DNA from: Streptomycetales bacterium
GTDB lineage: Bacteria > Actinomycetota > Actinomycetes > Prado026
NCBI GenBank assembly: GCA_025361995.1
Contig: JANYIP010000315.1
Span: 1-7,214 of the forward strand
Length of the DNA stretch: 7,214 bases
Reading direction: 5' to 3'
A program made the position numbers and the translations under genes. Under the pieces are notes generated by a model. That model saw nothing but the letters and a program-made list of their open reading frames with translations, was not told the origin of the DNA and made no database searches. Below, piece after piece: positions 1-5,682 of this stretch. Position 1 is the first letter of the stretch; every line of letters starts with the position of its first letter.

Positions 1-1
1 C

Positions 2-184
2 GCAGCGCGCCGGGCCGGGCGAGCGGCGGCCGAGATTCAGGCCATCGCGCTGGCATCGGTCCGGCGCCGCATGGAGGGTGCCTTGGTCGCCGCTGACCTG
101 GCGAGCCGGGTGGTTGCCGGCGAGCTCGACCCCTATGCGGCCGCCGACGACCTGGTGGCGCAGGTCGCCCGCAGTACGCACTAG
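2..184 (+). CDS. meaB: MeaB-like methylmalonyl-CoA mutase-associated GTPase, C-terminal end only
   Basis: An open frame enters from the left edge and ends at TAG 182-184, giving the last 60 residues of a protein that begins outside the window. The tail is helical and Ala/Arg-rich: EIQAIALASVRRRM, then LASRVVAGELDPYAAADDLV. The final 'G-x-LDPYAAAD-x-L' pattern is typical of the C-terminus of the MeaB/ArgK P-loop GTPase family, where this end takes part in dimerisation. These cytosolic GTPases load and protect the adenosylcobalamin-dependent methylmalonyl-CoA mutase in propionate metabolism. The G1-G4 GTPase motifs would lie upstream and cannot be checked here, so the call rests on the tail alone. 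The gene is convergent with the Rrf2 gene, with only 12 bp between the two stop codons. Confidence 0.7.
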   Translation, partial: AARRAGRAAAEIQAIALASVRRRMEGALVAADLASRVVAGELDPYAAADDLVAQVARSTH

Positions 185-199
185 CTGCAGTACCAGCTA
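182..199. terminator. Short inverted repeat spanning two convergent stop codons
   Basis: TAGCTG (182-187) and CAGCTA (194-199) form a perfect 6-bp inverted repeat around a 6-base loop, CAGTAC. The left arm starts with the TAG stop of the MeaB-like gene, and the right arm ends with the complement of the TAG stop of the Rrf2 gene, so both genes finish inside one symmetrical hairpin. No T-run follows on either strand. It could act as a weak bidirectional terminator, or be a by-product of two TAG stops placed close together. The stem is short, so this is tentative. Confidence 0.3.
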
Positions 200-661
200 A
201 CGGCGGTGCCAGGCGGCGGCCGGCTCGAGCAGCGCCGCGACGTCCGTGGGCAGCTCCCCCGAGACGAGATCTTCTAGAGTCACACCCTCGAGCACCTTGC
301 GCACGGCCGCCCGCAGGGCCACCCACACCTGAGGCAGGACTGTCGCCGCGCCGCCGTACTCGGTGTCCTCGGGGCGCAGCCCACGTACCGCAGCGAGCGG
401 GCCGTCCACCGCGCGGATCACGTCGGCCACCGAGATCTCGGCCGCGTTCCGGGCCAGCCGGTAACCCCCGTCGACCCCACGACGGCTCACGACGATGCTG
501 TCCTTGCGGAGCTCGGTGAAGATCGTCTCGAGGAACTTGACGGGCAGCGTCTGCTTGGCGGCAAGCTGCTCCACCGTCACATAGCCCGGCTGGACCGCGG
601 TCATCGCGGTCAGCTCGACGAGGGCGCGGACCGCGTAGTCCGCCTTGGCCGACACGTGCAT
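197..661 (-). CDS. Rrf2-family transcriptional regulator without Fe-S cysteines
   Basis: 154 residues, the usual length for Rrf2 regulators, starting at ATG (complement 659-661). The N-terminus MHVSAKADYAVRALVEL is the classic Rrf2 opening. A winged helix-turn-helix follows: recognition region about 29-55 (VTVEQLAAKQTLPVKFLETI) and wing SRRGVDGGYRLAR at 59-71. A dimerisation helix lies in the C-terminal third. IscR, NsrR and RsrR carry a cluster of three Cys (or equivalent ligands) at about residues 90-106. Here that stretch reads VRGLRPEDTEYGGAA, and the whole protein has no cysteine. It therefore probably does not hold a Cys-ligated cluster and may sense a small molecule or partner protein, as CymR does. 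It lies 12 bp downstream of the DUF2127 gene and is probably the last gene of that unit. The ribosome binding site is weak. The family call is firm; the target is unknown. Confidence 0.92.
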   Translation of the reverse strand: MHVSAKADYAVRALVELTAMTAVQPGYVTVEQLAAKQTLPVKFLETIFTELRKDSIVVSRRGVDGGYRLARNAAEISVADVIRAVDGPLAAVRGLRPEDTEYGGAATVLPQVWVALRAAVRKVLEGVTLEDLVSGELPTDVAALLEPAAAWHRR

Positions 662-673
662 CCGGTCATCTTG

Positions 674-1432
674 TCAGGCCGGAGCTGCAGCGGAAGCCTC
701 CACCTCCAACAAAGAAACGCTCGCGCGCTCCGCGTGGTAGGCCTTCGCACCGCCGCGGACCCCGAAGAGCCGCTTGGACGCGATCAGGTAGACCACGAGG
801 AGCAGGTTGACGAGGAAGGCTCCCACCCGAAGTGTCGTGATCTTCTCGGTGAGCTCGTAGACCTCGAGCGGCAAGAAGATGCTCGTCGCCACGACCGCCA
901 GGTACTCCCCCCATCGCTTCAGCGACCAGAGTCCGATGCCCTCGGCGATCTGGATCGCGCCGTACGCGAAGAGGGCGACCGCGATCCAGGTCAGCGTCTT
1001 GGGGTTGGCCCCCAGCAGGCCGCGGATGCGGTCGACCGTGGGGCTGCTGCTGAGGTCCAGGTTGAGCACGTTGGCCAGCGGTTTCGCCGCCGGCAGGGCC
1101 TGCGCGAACAGCTCCCGCAGCGATGCCTCGGACGACTTGAACCGCAGGACTGCGATGCCGAGCAGGGCCAGCACCAGGGCCCGTACCCAGCGCTCGACCG
1201 CGAACAGCCGCAAGATCGTGGCTTCACGCAGCGCCTTGCCCCGCAGCACCAGCGGCGCGTCCCCGGCCGGTCCGGTCCCGTGCGGCTCGCCGAGCACGAA
1301 GTCCCCGCAGCGCAGGCAGCGCCAGGCGTGCCCGGCCGGGGTCGCCGTGTTCAGCCGGTCGCGCAGCGCGGTCTCGTCCGGTGCGTACGTGACGTGGCCG
1401 TGCCGGGCACAACCACGCAGGCTCCAGTCCAT
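674..1432 (-). CDS. DUF2127-type integral membrane protein with N-terminal Cys-containing segment
   Basis: 252 residues, ATG at complement 1430-1432. The N-terminal soluble part (1-75) has Cys8, His11, His13 and a C-L-R-C pair at 39-42 (TPAGHAWRCLRCGDFVLGE), which looks like a small zinc-ribbon or rubredoxin-knuckle element. Hydrophobic segments follow at about 84-97, 146-168, 177-193 and 203-219, so about four membrane spans, with a loop of about 45 residues after the first. Motifs such as FAYGAIQIAEGIGLW and KRWGEYLAVVAT, and the closing NLLLVVYLIASKRLFG, match what I know of DUF2127 proteins, whose function is not established. Metal binding by the Cys/His set is inference. It lies 9 bp after the TetR gene and 12 bp before the Rrf2 gene, probably one transcript. 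The stop of the TetR gene and the only visible AGG overlap just upstream. Confidence 0.82.
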   Translation of the reverse strand: MDWSLRGCARHGHVTYAPDETALRDRLNTATPAGHAWRCLRCGDFVLGEPHGTGPAGDAPLVLRGKALREATILRLFAVERWVRALVLALLGIAVLRFKSSEASLRELFAQALPAAKPLANVLNLDLSSSPTVDRIRGLLGANPKTLTWIAVALFAYGAIQIAEGIGLWSLKRWGEYLAVVATSIFLPLEVYELTEKITTLRVGAFLVNLLLVVYLIASKRLFGVRGGAKAYHAERASVSLLEVEASAAAPA

Positions 1433-1441
1433 CCGGGCAGC

Positions 1442-2035
1442 CTATGAGCCTGCAGCGCCGACGCGGTGCGGACTCACCGCGCCGAGCAGGCCGGCGATGA
1501 AGGCTTCGTCACCGGCGAGGCCGCGGACCAGGACGTGGTGGATCACCGCACCTGCGATCACGTCGAAGAGCAGGTCGCCGTCGATCGCGGTGTCGACGCC
1601 CGCTGAGCAGCGCTCGACCAGTCGCCGTGACGGCTCGATCAGCCGGGTGGCGGCCCGCTCGTGGACCATCGGGTCCACTGCGGCCTCGCTGATCACCGCG
1701 AGGAACGCCGCCCGCGAGGCTGGTTGGCTCAGCGCGGTCACCAGGGCGCGGAGCAGGTCCTCGGGAGCCGAGTCCGGGGGAGCCGCGAACAGCGGGGTCA
1801 GGGTATCGACCACGGCGTCGACGACGAGATCAGCCTTGGTCGTCCACCGCCGGTAGACCGTGGACTTCGCCACGCCGGACCTGGCGGCCACCCCCTCGAT
1901 GGTGAGACCGCTGTAGCCGTGCTCGACGAGGAGGGCGCGGACCGCGTCGAGGATCGCCTGGTCTGTGCCCGCGCCGCGCGGACGTCCGCGCCGGGACGTG
2001 GGAGCGGTCACACCTGCTGACGCTGTCGAAGGCAC
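1442..2035 (-). CDS. TetR/AcrR-family transcriptional regulator
   Basis: 197 residues, the usual TetR length. The N-terminal arm is basic (RRGRPRG, 15-21), of the sort that enters the DNA minor groove. The DNA-binding domain spans about 25-72, with the helix-turn-helix and hinge in LTIEGVAARSGVAKSTVYRR (44-63) followed by W64 and KADL (67-70). The ligand-binding and dimerisation half (about 80-190) includes DLLFDVIAGAVIHHVLVRGL. The start chosen is GTG (complement 2033-2035). A second in-frame GTG at codon 9 (complement 2009-2011) would keep the whole domain, and neither has a strong ribosome binding site. It is divergent from the small membrane protein gene at 2106 and is first in the leftward unit with the DUF2127 and Rrf2 genes. 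The palindrome at 2067-2089 is a natural candidate for its operator, implying autoregulation. The ligand cannot be inferred. Confidence 0.93.
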   Translation of the reverse strand: MPSTASAGVTAPTSRRGRPRGAGTDQAILDAVRALLVEHGYSGLTIEGVAARSGVAKSTVYRRWTTKADLVVDAVVDTLTPLFAAPPDSAPEDLLRALVTALSQPASRAAFLAVISEAAVDPMVHERAATRLIEPSRRLVERCSAGVDTAIDGDLLFDVIAGAVIHHVLVRGLAGDEAFIAGLLGAVSPHRVGAAGS

Positions 2036-2066
2036 GGTCTCAGCATGACCTGCCGGGCTCTGACTG

Positions 2067-2089
2067 ATACGCTACGGTACGTCTCGTAT
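2067..2089. promoter_or_regulatory. Candidate TetR operator in the divergent promoter region
   Basis: An imperfect 23-bp palindrome centred on base 2078. The outer arms ATACG (2067-2071) and CGTAT (2085-2089) match perfectly, and inner arms ACG (2074-2076) and CGT (2080-2082) match about the same centre, giving 8 of 11 pairs. The size and the ACG/CGT-rich half-sites are typical of actinobacterial TetR operators. It sits between the divergent TetR gene (starts at 2035) and the small membrane protein gene (starts at 2106), so one dimer could control both. Promoter boxes are not clear: TACGCT (2068-2073) or TACGGT (2073-2078) could serve as a rightward -10, which would put the operator on top of the promoter. 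Binding is inferred. Confidence 0.55.
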
Positions 2090-2092
2090 TGG

Positions 2093-2099
2093 AAAGGAG
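2093..2099 (+). promoter_or_regulatory. Strong Shine-Dalgarno for the 69-residue protein
   Basis: AAAGGAG lies six bases before the ATG at 2106. It is the best ribosome binding site in the window and is the main reason to accept the small downstream frame as a real gene with this start. Confidence 0.75.
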
Positions 2100-2105
2100 C
2101 CTCCG

Positions 2106-2315
2106 ATGGCTTCCCAGATCCTGCACCCGTTCCACGTCACCGGTTCCACCCGCGCCGACCGACCGACTCGCACCGCTCACGCCGGTCGCGCGCATGTGTC
2201 CTTCCCCAAGAAGGTGCACGCCGAGCTGCCCTGGCTGCTCGTCTCGGTCCTGACCGCACTCGGTGCGGCAGCGGCCACCGCCGTGTGGATGGTCGAGAGC
2301 ATCCACCTGTTCTAG
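2106..2315 (+). CDS. Small single-span membrane protein of unknown function
   Basis: 69 residues; I do not recognise the family. Residues 1-40 are polar and basic, rich in His, Arg and Thr (for example RADRPTRTAHAGRAH, 16-30, then FPKK at 33-36). One hydrophobic stretch, about 42-62 (LPWLLVSVLTALGAAAATAV, then WMV), should span the membrane, leaving a very short tail, ESIHLF. The positive charge before the span predicts a cytoplasmic N-terminus. There is no lipobox or signal peptidase site. Evidence for coding is the strong AAAGGAG six bases upstream and a neat fit between the divergent control region and the next gene, 31 bp on. It faces the TetR gene across a likely operator, so it is a good candidate for the direct target of that regulator. 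A regulatory or accessory role at the membrane is possible but is only inference. Confidence 0.72.
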   Translation: MASQILHPFHVTGSTRADRPTRTAHAGRAHVSFPKKVHAELPWLLVSVLTALGAAAATAVWMVESIHLF

Positions 2316-2346
2316 GTGGGAGCGCCGTGGGTGGAAGAATGGCAGC

Positions 2347-3396
2347 ATGTCGCCTTCCAGCTTCGGCGCCGGCAACGCAGCCGGCAGTCCGGGTCAGACC
2401 CCCTTCAACACCCACGGCGCGGTCGACCTGGCCGCCCTGGCTGCGGCGCGCGCAGCGCGGGAACGCGCCGAGGCCGCTCGGGCCGAGGCCCTGCGCGCGG
2501 CCGAAGCGGGGGAGCTGGGTGACGCGCCCAACGGCCCCCTGGTGATCGACGTGACCGAGGCCAGCTTCCAGGCCGACGTGATGGACCGCTCGATGACTGT
2601 CCCGGTGGTCATCGACTTCTGGGCGCAGTGGTGCGGCCCCTGCAAGCAGCTCTCGCCCGTGCTGGAGAAGCTCGCCCTCGAAGGCGCCGGCTCGTGGCTG
2701 CTGGTGAAGATCGACATCGACGCCAACCCCCGGCTCGCCCAGGCCTTCGGTGTCCAGTCCATCCCGGTCGTGTTCGTGGTGTGGCAGGGCCAGCTCGTAC
2801 CCGGCTTCACCGGCGCCATCCCCGAGGCTGAGCTGCGCGGCTTCGTCAGCCAGGTCGCCAAGCTCAGCGAGCTCGCGCCCCCCGGCGGCCCAACCGCCGA
2901 CGACGGACGGGTGGTGGACGGCGGTCCCGATGGTGCGGACGGCGACACCGACACCGACACCGACACCACGGTGTACGCGCCGCTGGACCCGCTCGAGGAG
3001 GCTGCGCTGGACGCCCTCGACGCCGGTGACCTGGACGCCGCGGTGACCTCGTTCGAGGCACTTGTCGCCGACCAGCCCGGCAACGCCGAGGCCAGGATCG
3101 GCCTGGCCCGCGTGCAGCTGCTGCGTCGTACCCGTGGAGGGGACCCTGCCCTCGCGCGCGCTGCCGCGGACGCCGCCCCCGACGACCTGGAAGCCCAGTC
3201 GCTCGCCGCGGACTTCGACATCGCTGCGGGCCTGGTAGAGGACGCCGTCGCGCGGCTCGTGGACATGGTCCGGCGCACGGCGGGTAGCGACCGGGATGCC
3301 GCCCGGGCCCAGCTCCTGCGGATCTTCGCGCTGGTGGGCGACGACGACCCGCGCGTGATCAAGGGACGTACGGCGCTGGCGAACGCGCTCTACTAA
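2347..3396 (+). CDS. Thioredoxin-TPR co-chaperone, CnoX/YbbN-like
   Basis: 349 residues from ATG 2347, with GGAAG (2333-2337) nine bases upstream. The in-frame ATG at 2263 would run back over the end of the small membrane gene and is less likely. Order: N-terminal GAVDLAAL motif (24-31), an Ala/Arg/Glu-rich helix that may be a coiled coil (about 29-56), a thioredoxin domain (about 64-175) with active site W-C-G-P-C at 95-99 and the cis-proline at SIP 138-140, an acidic Asp/Thr linker (about 180-210), then TPR-like helices (about 215-349) ending in DPRVIKGRTALANALY. CnoX/YbbN proteins are cytosolic holdases that hand clients to GroEL or DnaK and protect them from over-oxidation. E. coli YbbN lacks one of the two active-site cysteines; both are present here, so this one could also work as an oxidoreductase. 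No signal peptide is seen. It is convergent with glgB. Confidence 0.9.
   Translation: MSPSSFGAGNAAGSPGQTPFNTHGAVDLAALAAARAARERAEAARAEALRAAEAGELGDAPNGPLVIDVTEASFQADVMDRSMTVPVVIDFWAQWCGPCKQLSPVLEKLALEGAGSWLLVKIDIDANPRLAQAFGVQSIPVVFVVWQGQLVPGFTGAIPEAELRGFVSQVAKLSELAPPGGPTADDGRVVDGGPDGADGDTDTDTDTTVYAPLDPLEEAALDALDAGDLDAAVTSFEALVADQPGNAEARIGLARVQLLRRTRGGDPALARAAADAAPDDLEAQSLAADFDIAAGLVEDAVARLVDMVRRTAGSDRDAARAQLLRIFALVGDDDPRVIKGRTALANALY
2944..2967 (+). repeat. Hexanucleotide repeat (GACACC)x4 inside the co-chaperone gene
   Basis: Four perfect in-frame copies of GACACC encode (Asp-Thr)x4, residues 200-207 of the thioredoxin-TPR protein. They lie in the acidic linker between its two domains. Gain or loss of units keeps the frame and would only change the linker length. 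Confidence 0.9.
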
Positions 3397-3438
3397 CCGG
3401 CTCTACCCACCCGCTCTACCCACCCGCCCGCTCTACTC
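3387..3438. repeat. 13-bp tandem repeat across the convergent junction of the co-chaperone and glgB genes
   Basis: The 13-base unit GCTCTACCCACCC occurs twice head to tail (3400-3412 and 3413-3425). Its GCTCTAC core also occurs at 3387-3393, joined to the TAA stop of the co-chaperone gene, and at 3430-3436, which contains the complement of the glgB TAG stop. Core spacing is 13, 13 and 17 bases. The 36-bp intergenic gap thus consists almost wholly of copies of the gene ends. I see no stem-loop followed by a T-run here, so no intrinsic terminator is called. Confidence 0.8.
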
Positions 3439-5682
3439 GCCGGAATAGCGCAGCCAGATGGTGGCCAGCGGCGGGAGGATGACCCGCGCCGAGGCCGGTC
3501 GGTCAGCCCACGGCCCGGCGTCCGCCTGGACGGCGCCGAGGTTGCCGACCCCACTGCCGGAGTACAGCGCTGAGTCGGTGTTGAGCACCTCGTCCCAGCG
3601 TCCCGCGAACGGCAGCGCCAGCCGGTAGCCGTCGTGCGGTACCGCCGCGAAGTTAGCCACGCAGGCGATCACCGACCGGTCGGCCCCGTCGCTGGTGTCG
3701 AAACCCCAGCGCAGGAAGGCGAACACGTTGTTGGCGGCGTCGTCGGCGTTGATCCACTCGAACCCAGCTGGCTCGTGGTCGCGCTGCCACAGTGCCGGCG
3801 TCTCGACGTACACCCGGTTGAGGTCGCGGACAGTCTCACGTACGCCGCGGTGGTCGGTGTGGTCGAGCAGCCACCAGTCGAGGCTGCGGCTCTCGGACCA
3901 CTCGGCCTCCTGGGCGAACTCCCCGCCCATGAACAGCAGCTGCTTGCCGGGGTGCGCCCACAGGTAGCCGAAGTACGCCCGCAAGGTCGCGAGCTGACGC
4001 CAGCGGTCGCCTGGGATCTTGCGCAGCAGCGAGCCCTTGCCGTGCACGACCTCGTCGTGCGAGAGCGGGAGCAGGTAGTTCTCGCTCCACGCGTACATCA
4101 GGGCGAAGGTCATGTCGTGGTGGTGGTAGACGCGGTGGATCGGGTCGCGGGCCAGGTACCCGAGGGTGTCGTGCATCCACCCCATGTTCCACTTCAGCCC
4201 GAAGCCGAGGCCGCCGGCGTCGGTCGGCCGGGTGACGCCGGGCCACGCCGTCGACTCCTCGGCGATCATGACGGCGCCGGGGACGCGCTTGTAGACGGTG
4301 GCGTTGACCTCCTGCAGGAAGGCCACCGCCTCGAGGTTCTCTCGACCGCCGTTCACGTTGGGCGACCACTCGCCCTCCTTGCGCGAGTAGTCGAGGTAGA
4401 GCATGGAGGCCACCGCGTCGACCCGCAGGCCGTCGACGTGGAACTCCTCCAGCCAGTAGATCGCGTTGGCCACCAAGAAGTTCCGCACCTCGCTGCGACC
4501 GAAGTCGAAGACCAGGGTGCCCCAGTCGGGCTGCTCGCCGCGGCGCGGGTCGGCGTGCTCGTACAGCGCCGTGCCGTCGAACTTGGCGAGCGCCCAGGCG
4601 TCCTTGGGGAAGTGTGCGGGGACCCAGTCCACGATGACCCCGATGCCGGCCTGGTGGAACGCGTCCACGAGGTAGCGGAAGTCGTCGGGGGTCCCGAACC
4701 GGGCGGTGGGGGCGTAGTACGAGGTGACCTGGTACCCCCAGGAGCCGCCGAAGGGGTGCTCGGCCACCGGCAGGAGCTCGACGTGGGTGAAGCCCGAGTC
4801 CGCCACGTAGCCGACGAGGTCGTCGGCGAGCTGCCGGTACGACAGACCCTGCCGCCACGAGGCGAGGTGAACCTCGTACACGCTCATCGGCCCGGTGTGC
4901 GGGTCGCGGGCCGCGCGGGCGGCGAGCCACGCGGCGTCCTGCCAGACGTGGGTGGCCTCGGTGACCACCGATGCCGTGGCCGGCGGGCACTCGGTCGCCC
5001 TGGCCATCGGGTCTGCCTTCTGCCGCCACACGTTGTCGCGGCCGAGGATCTCGAACTTGTAGCGGGTCCCGACGCCCGGCCCCGGTACGAAGAGCTCCCA
5101 CACCCCGGTGGAGCCCAGGCCGCGCAGCGGGTACCCCCGGCCGTCCCAGAAGTTGAAGTCGCCCACCACGCGGACGCCCTGGGCGTTCGGGGCCCACACC
5201 GCGAACGACGTGCCGTGCACCGGCCCGGCGTACCCGTCGTAGTCCCGCACGTGCGCGCCGAGCACCGACCAGAGCTGCTCGTGCCGGCCTTCCGAGATCA
5301 GGTGCTGGTCCAGCTCGCCGAGGGTGGGCAGGAAGCGGTACGGGTCGTCCGCGTCCAGCGGCCCGTCGCCGTAGTCGACCTGGATCCGGTAGTCCGGGAC
5401 TTCGGGCATCGGCAGCACGCCTGCCCACACGCCTTCGTGCACGTGCTCCAACGGGTACGTGGCGTCGCCCACCACCACGTTGATGGCGGTCGCCCATGGG
5501 CGCAGCACCCGCACCGTAACGCCGGCTGGACCCGGATGCGGGCCGAGCAGCTCGTGCGGGGCGTGGTGCCGCCCCGCCACGAGCTCGTCGAGCCCTCGGC
5601 GCAGGCTGTCATCCATCGGGGCATCCATCGCGGCGCCCGGCGTAGGGGGAGCGGGGCCTGGCGTAGGGGGAACGGTCGTCAT
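3433..5682 (-). CDS. glgB: 1,4-alpha-glucan branching enzyme
   Basis: 749 residues, EC 2.4.1.18, a cytosolic GH13 enzyme that cuts an alpha-1,4-glucan chain and rejoins it by an alpha-1,6 bond, making branched glycogen. The ATG (complement 5680-5682) overlaps the mak stop as ATGA, which decides the start; an open frame continues 63 codons upstream but inside mak. Order: Pro-rich leader (1-23), N-terminal beta module (about 40-125), CBM48-type module (about 155-230; FAVWAPNAQGVRVVGDFNFW), GH13 barrel (about 265-610) and an all-beta C-terminal domain (about 640-748). Catalytic residues by motif: nucleophile Asp422 (DGLRVDAVASM), acid/base Glu475 (MIAEEST), stabilising Asp543 (LSHDEVVHGK). These sit at the same +17 offset from E. 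coli GlgB Asp405, Glu458 and Asp526. The usual actinobacterial length is close to this. Met20 and Met23 are alternative starts. Confidence 0.97.
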   Translation of the reverse strand: MTTVPPTPGPAPPTPGAAMDAPMDDSLRRGLDELVAGRHHAPHELLGPHPGPAGVTVRVLRPWATAINVVVGDATYPLEHVHEGVWAGVLPMPEVPDYRIQVDYGDGPLDADDPYRFLPTLGELDQHLISEGRHEQLWSVLGAHVRDYDGYAGPVHGTSFAVWAPNAQGVRVVGDFNFWDGRGYPLRGLGSTGVWELFVPGPGVGTRYKFEILGRDNVWRQKADPMARATECPPATASVVTEATHVWQDAAWLAARAARDPHTGPMSVYEVHLASWRQGLSYRQLADDLVGYVADSGFTHVELLPVAEHPFGGSWGYQVTSYYAPTARFGTPDDFRYLVDAFHQAGIGVIVDWVPAHFPKDAWALAKFDGTALYEHADPRRGEQPDWGTLVFDFGRSEVRNFLVANAIYWLEEFHVDGLRVDAVASMLYLDYSRKEGEWSPNVNGGRENLEAVAFLQEVNATVYKRVPGAVMIAEESTAWPGVTRPTDAGGLGFGLKWNMGWMHDTLGYLARDPIHRVYHHHDMTFALMYAWSENYLLPLSHDEVVHGKGSLLRKIPGDRWRQLATLRAYFGYLWAHPGKQLLFMGGEFAQEAEWSESRSLDWWLLDHTDHRGVRETVRDLNRVYVETPALWQRDHEPAGFEWINADDAANNVFAFLRWGFDTSDGADRSVIACVANFAAVPHDGYRLALPFAGRWDEVLNTDSALYSGSGVGNLGAVQADAGPWADRPASARVILPPLATIWLRYSGE
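5639..5671. repeat. Direct repeat encoding the Pro-rich leader of GlgB
   Basis: GGCGTAGGGGGA occurs at 5639-5650 and again at 5660-5671, exactly 21 bases (seven codons) apart. On the coding strand each copy gives the protein repeat PPTPG near residues 5-16 of GlgB. It looks like a small in-frame duplication in a leader that is not part of the conserved fold. Confidence 0.75.
5679..5682 (-). other. ATGA start/stop overlap joining mak and glgB
   Basis: The complement of 5679-5682 reads ATGA: the ATG starts glgB and the TGA ends mak. No good Shine-Dalgarno precedes it, so glgB is probably translated by reinitiation after mak. Confidence 0.85.

Noticed and set aside
171..193. GCAGTAC direct repeat (171-177 and 187-193) as a possible attachment site
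   Set aside because: Seven bases only, no integrase or tRNA nearby; chance or a local duplication is enough to explain it.
656..1856. Overlapping + strand frames opposite the DUF2127 and TetR genes
   Set aside because: They overlap each other and real genes on the other strand; their composition is Arg/Ser/Ala-rich, typical of out-of-frame reading in GC-rich DNA.
2263..2346. A longer start for the thioredoxin-TPR gene
   Set aside because: The extra 28 codons overlap the end of the small membrane gene, and the conserved GAVDLAAL region lies shortly after the ATG at 2347.
2394..3362. A 322-codon - strand frame opposite the thioredoxin-TPR gene
   Set aside because: Ser/Ala/Arg-rich shadow of a well-supported gene; the opposite strand carries an intact WCGPC thioredoxin domain.
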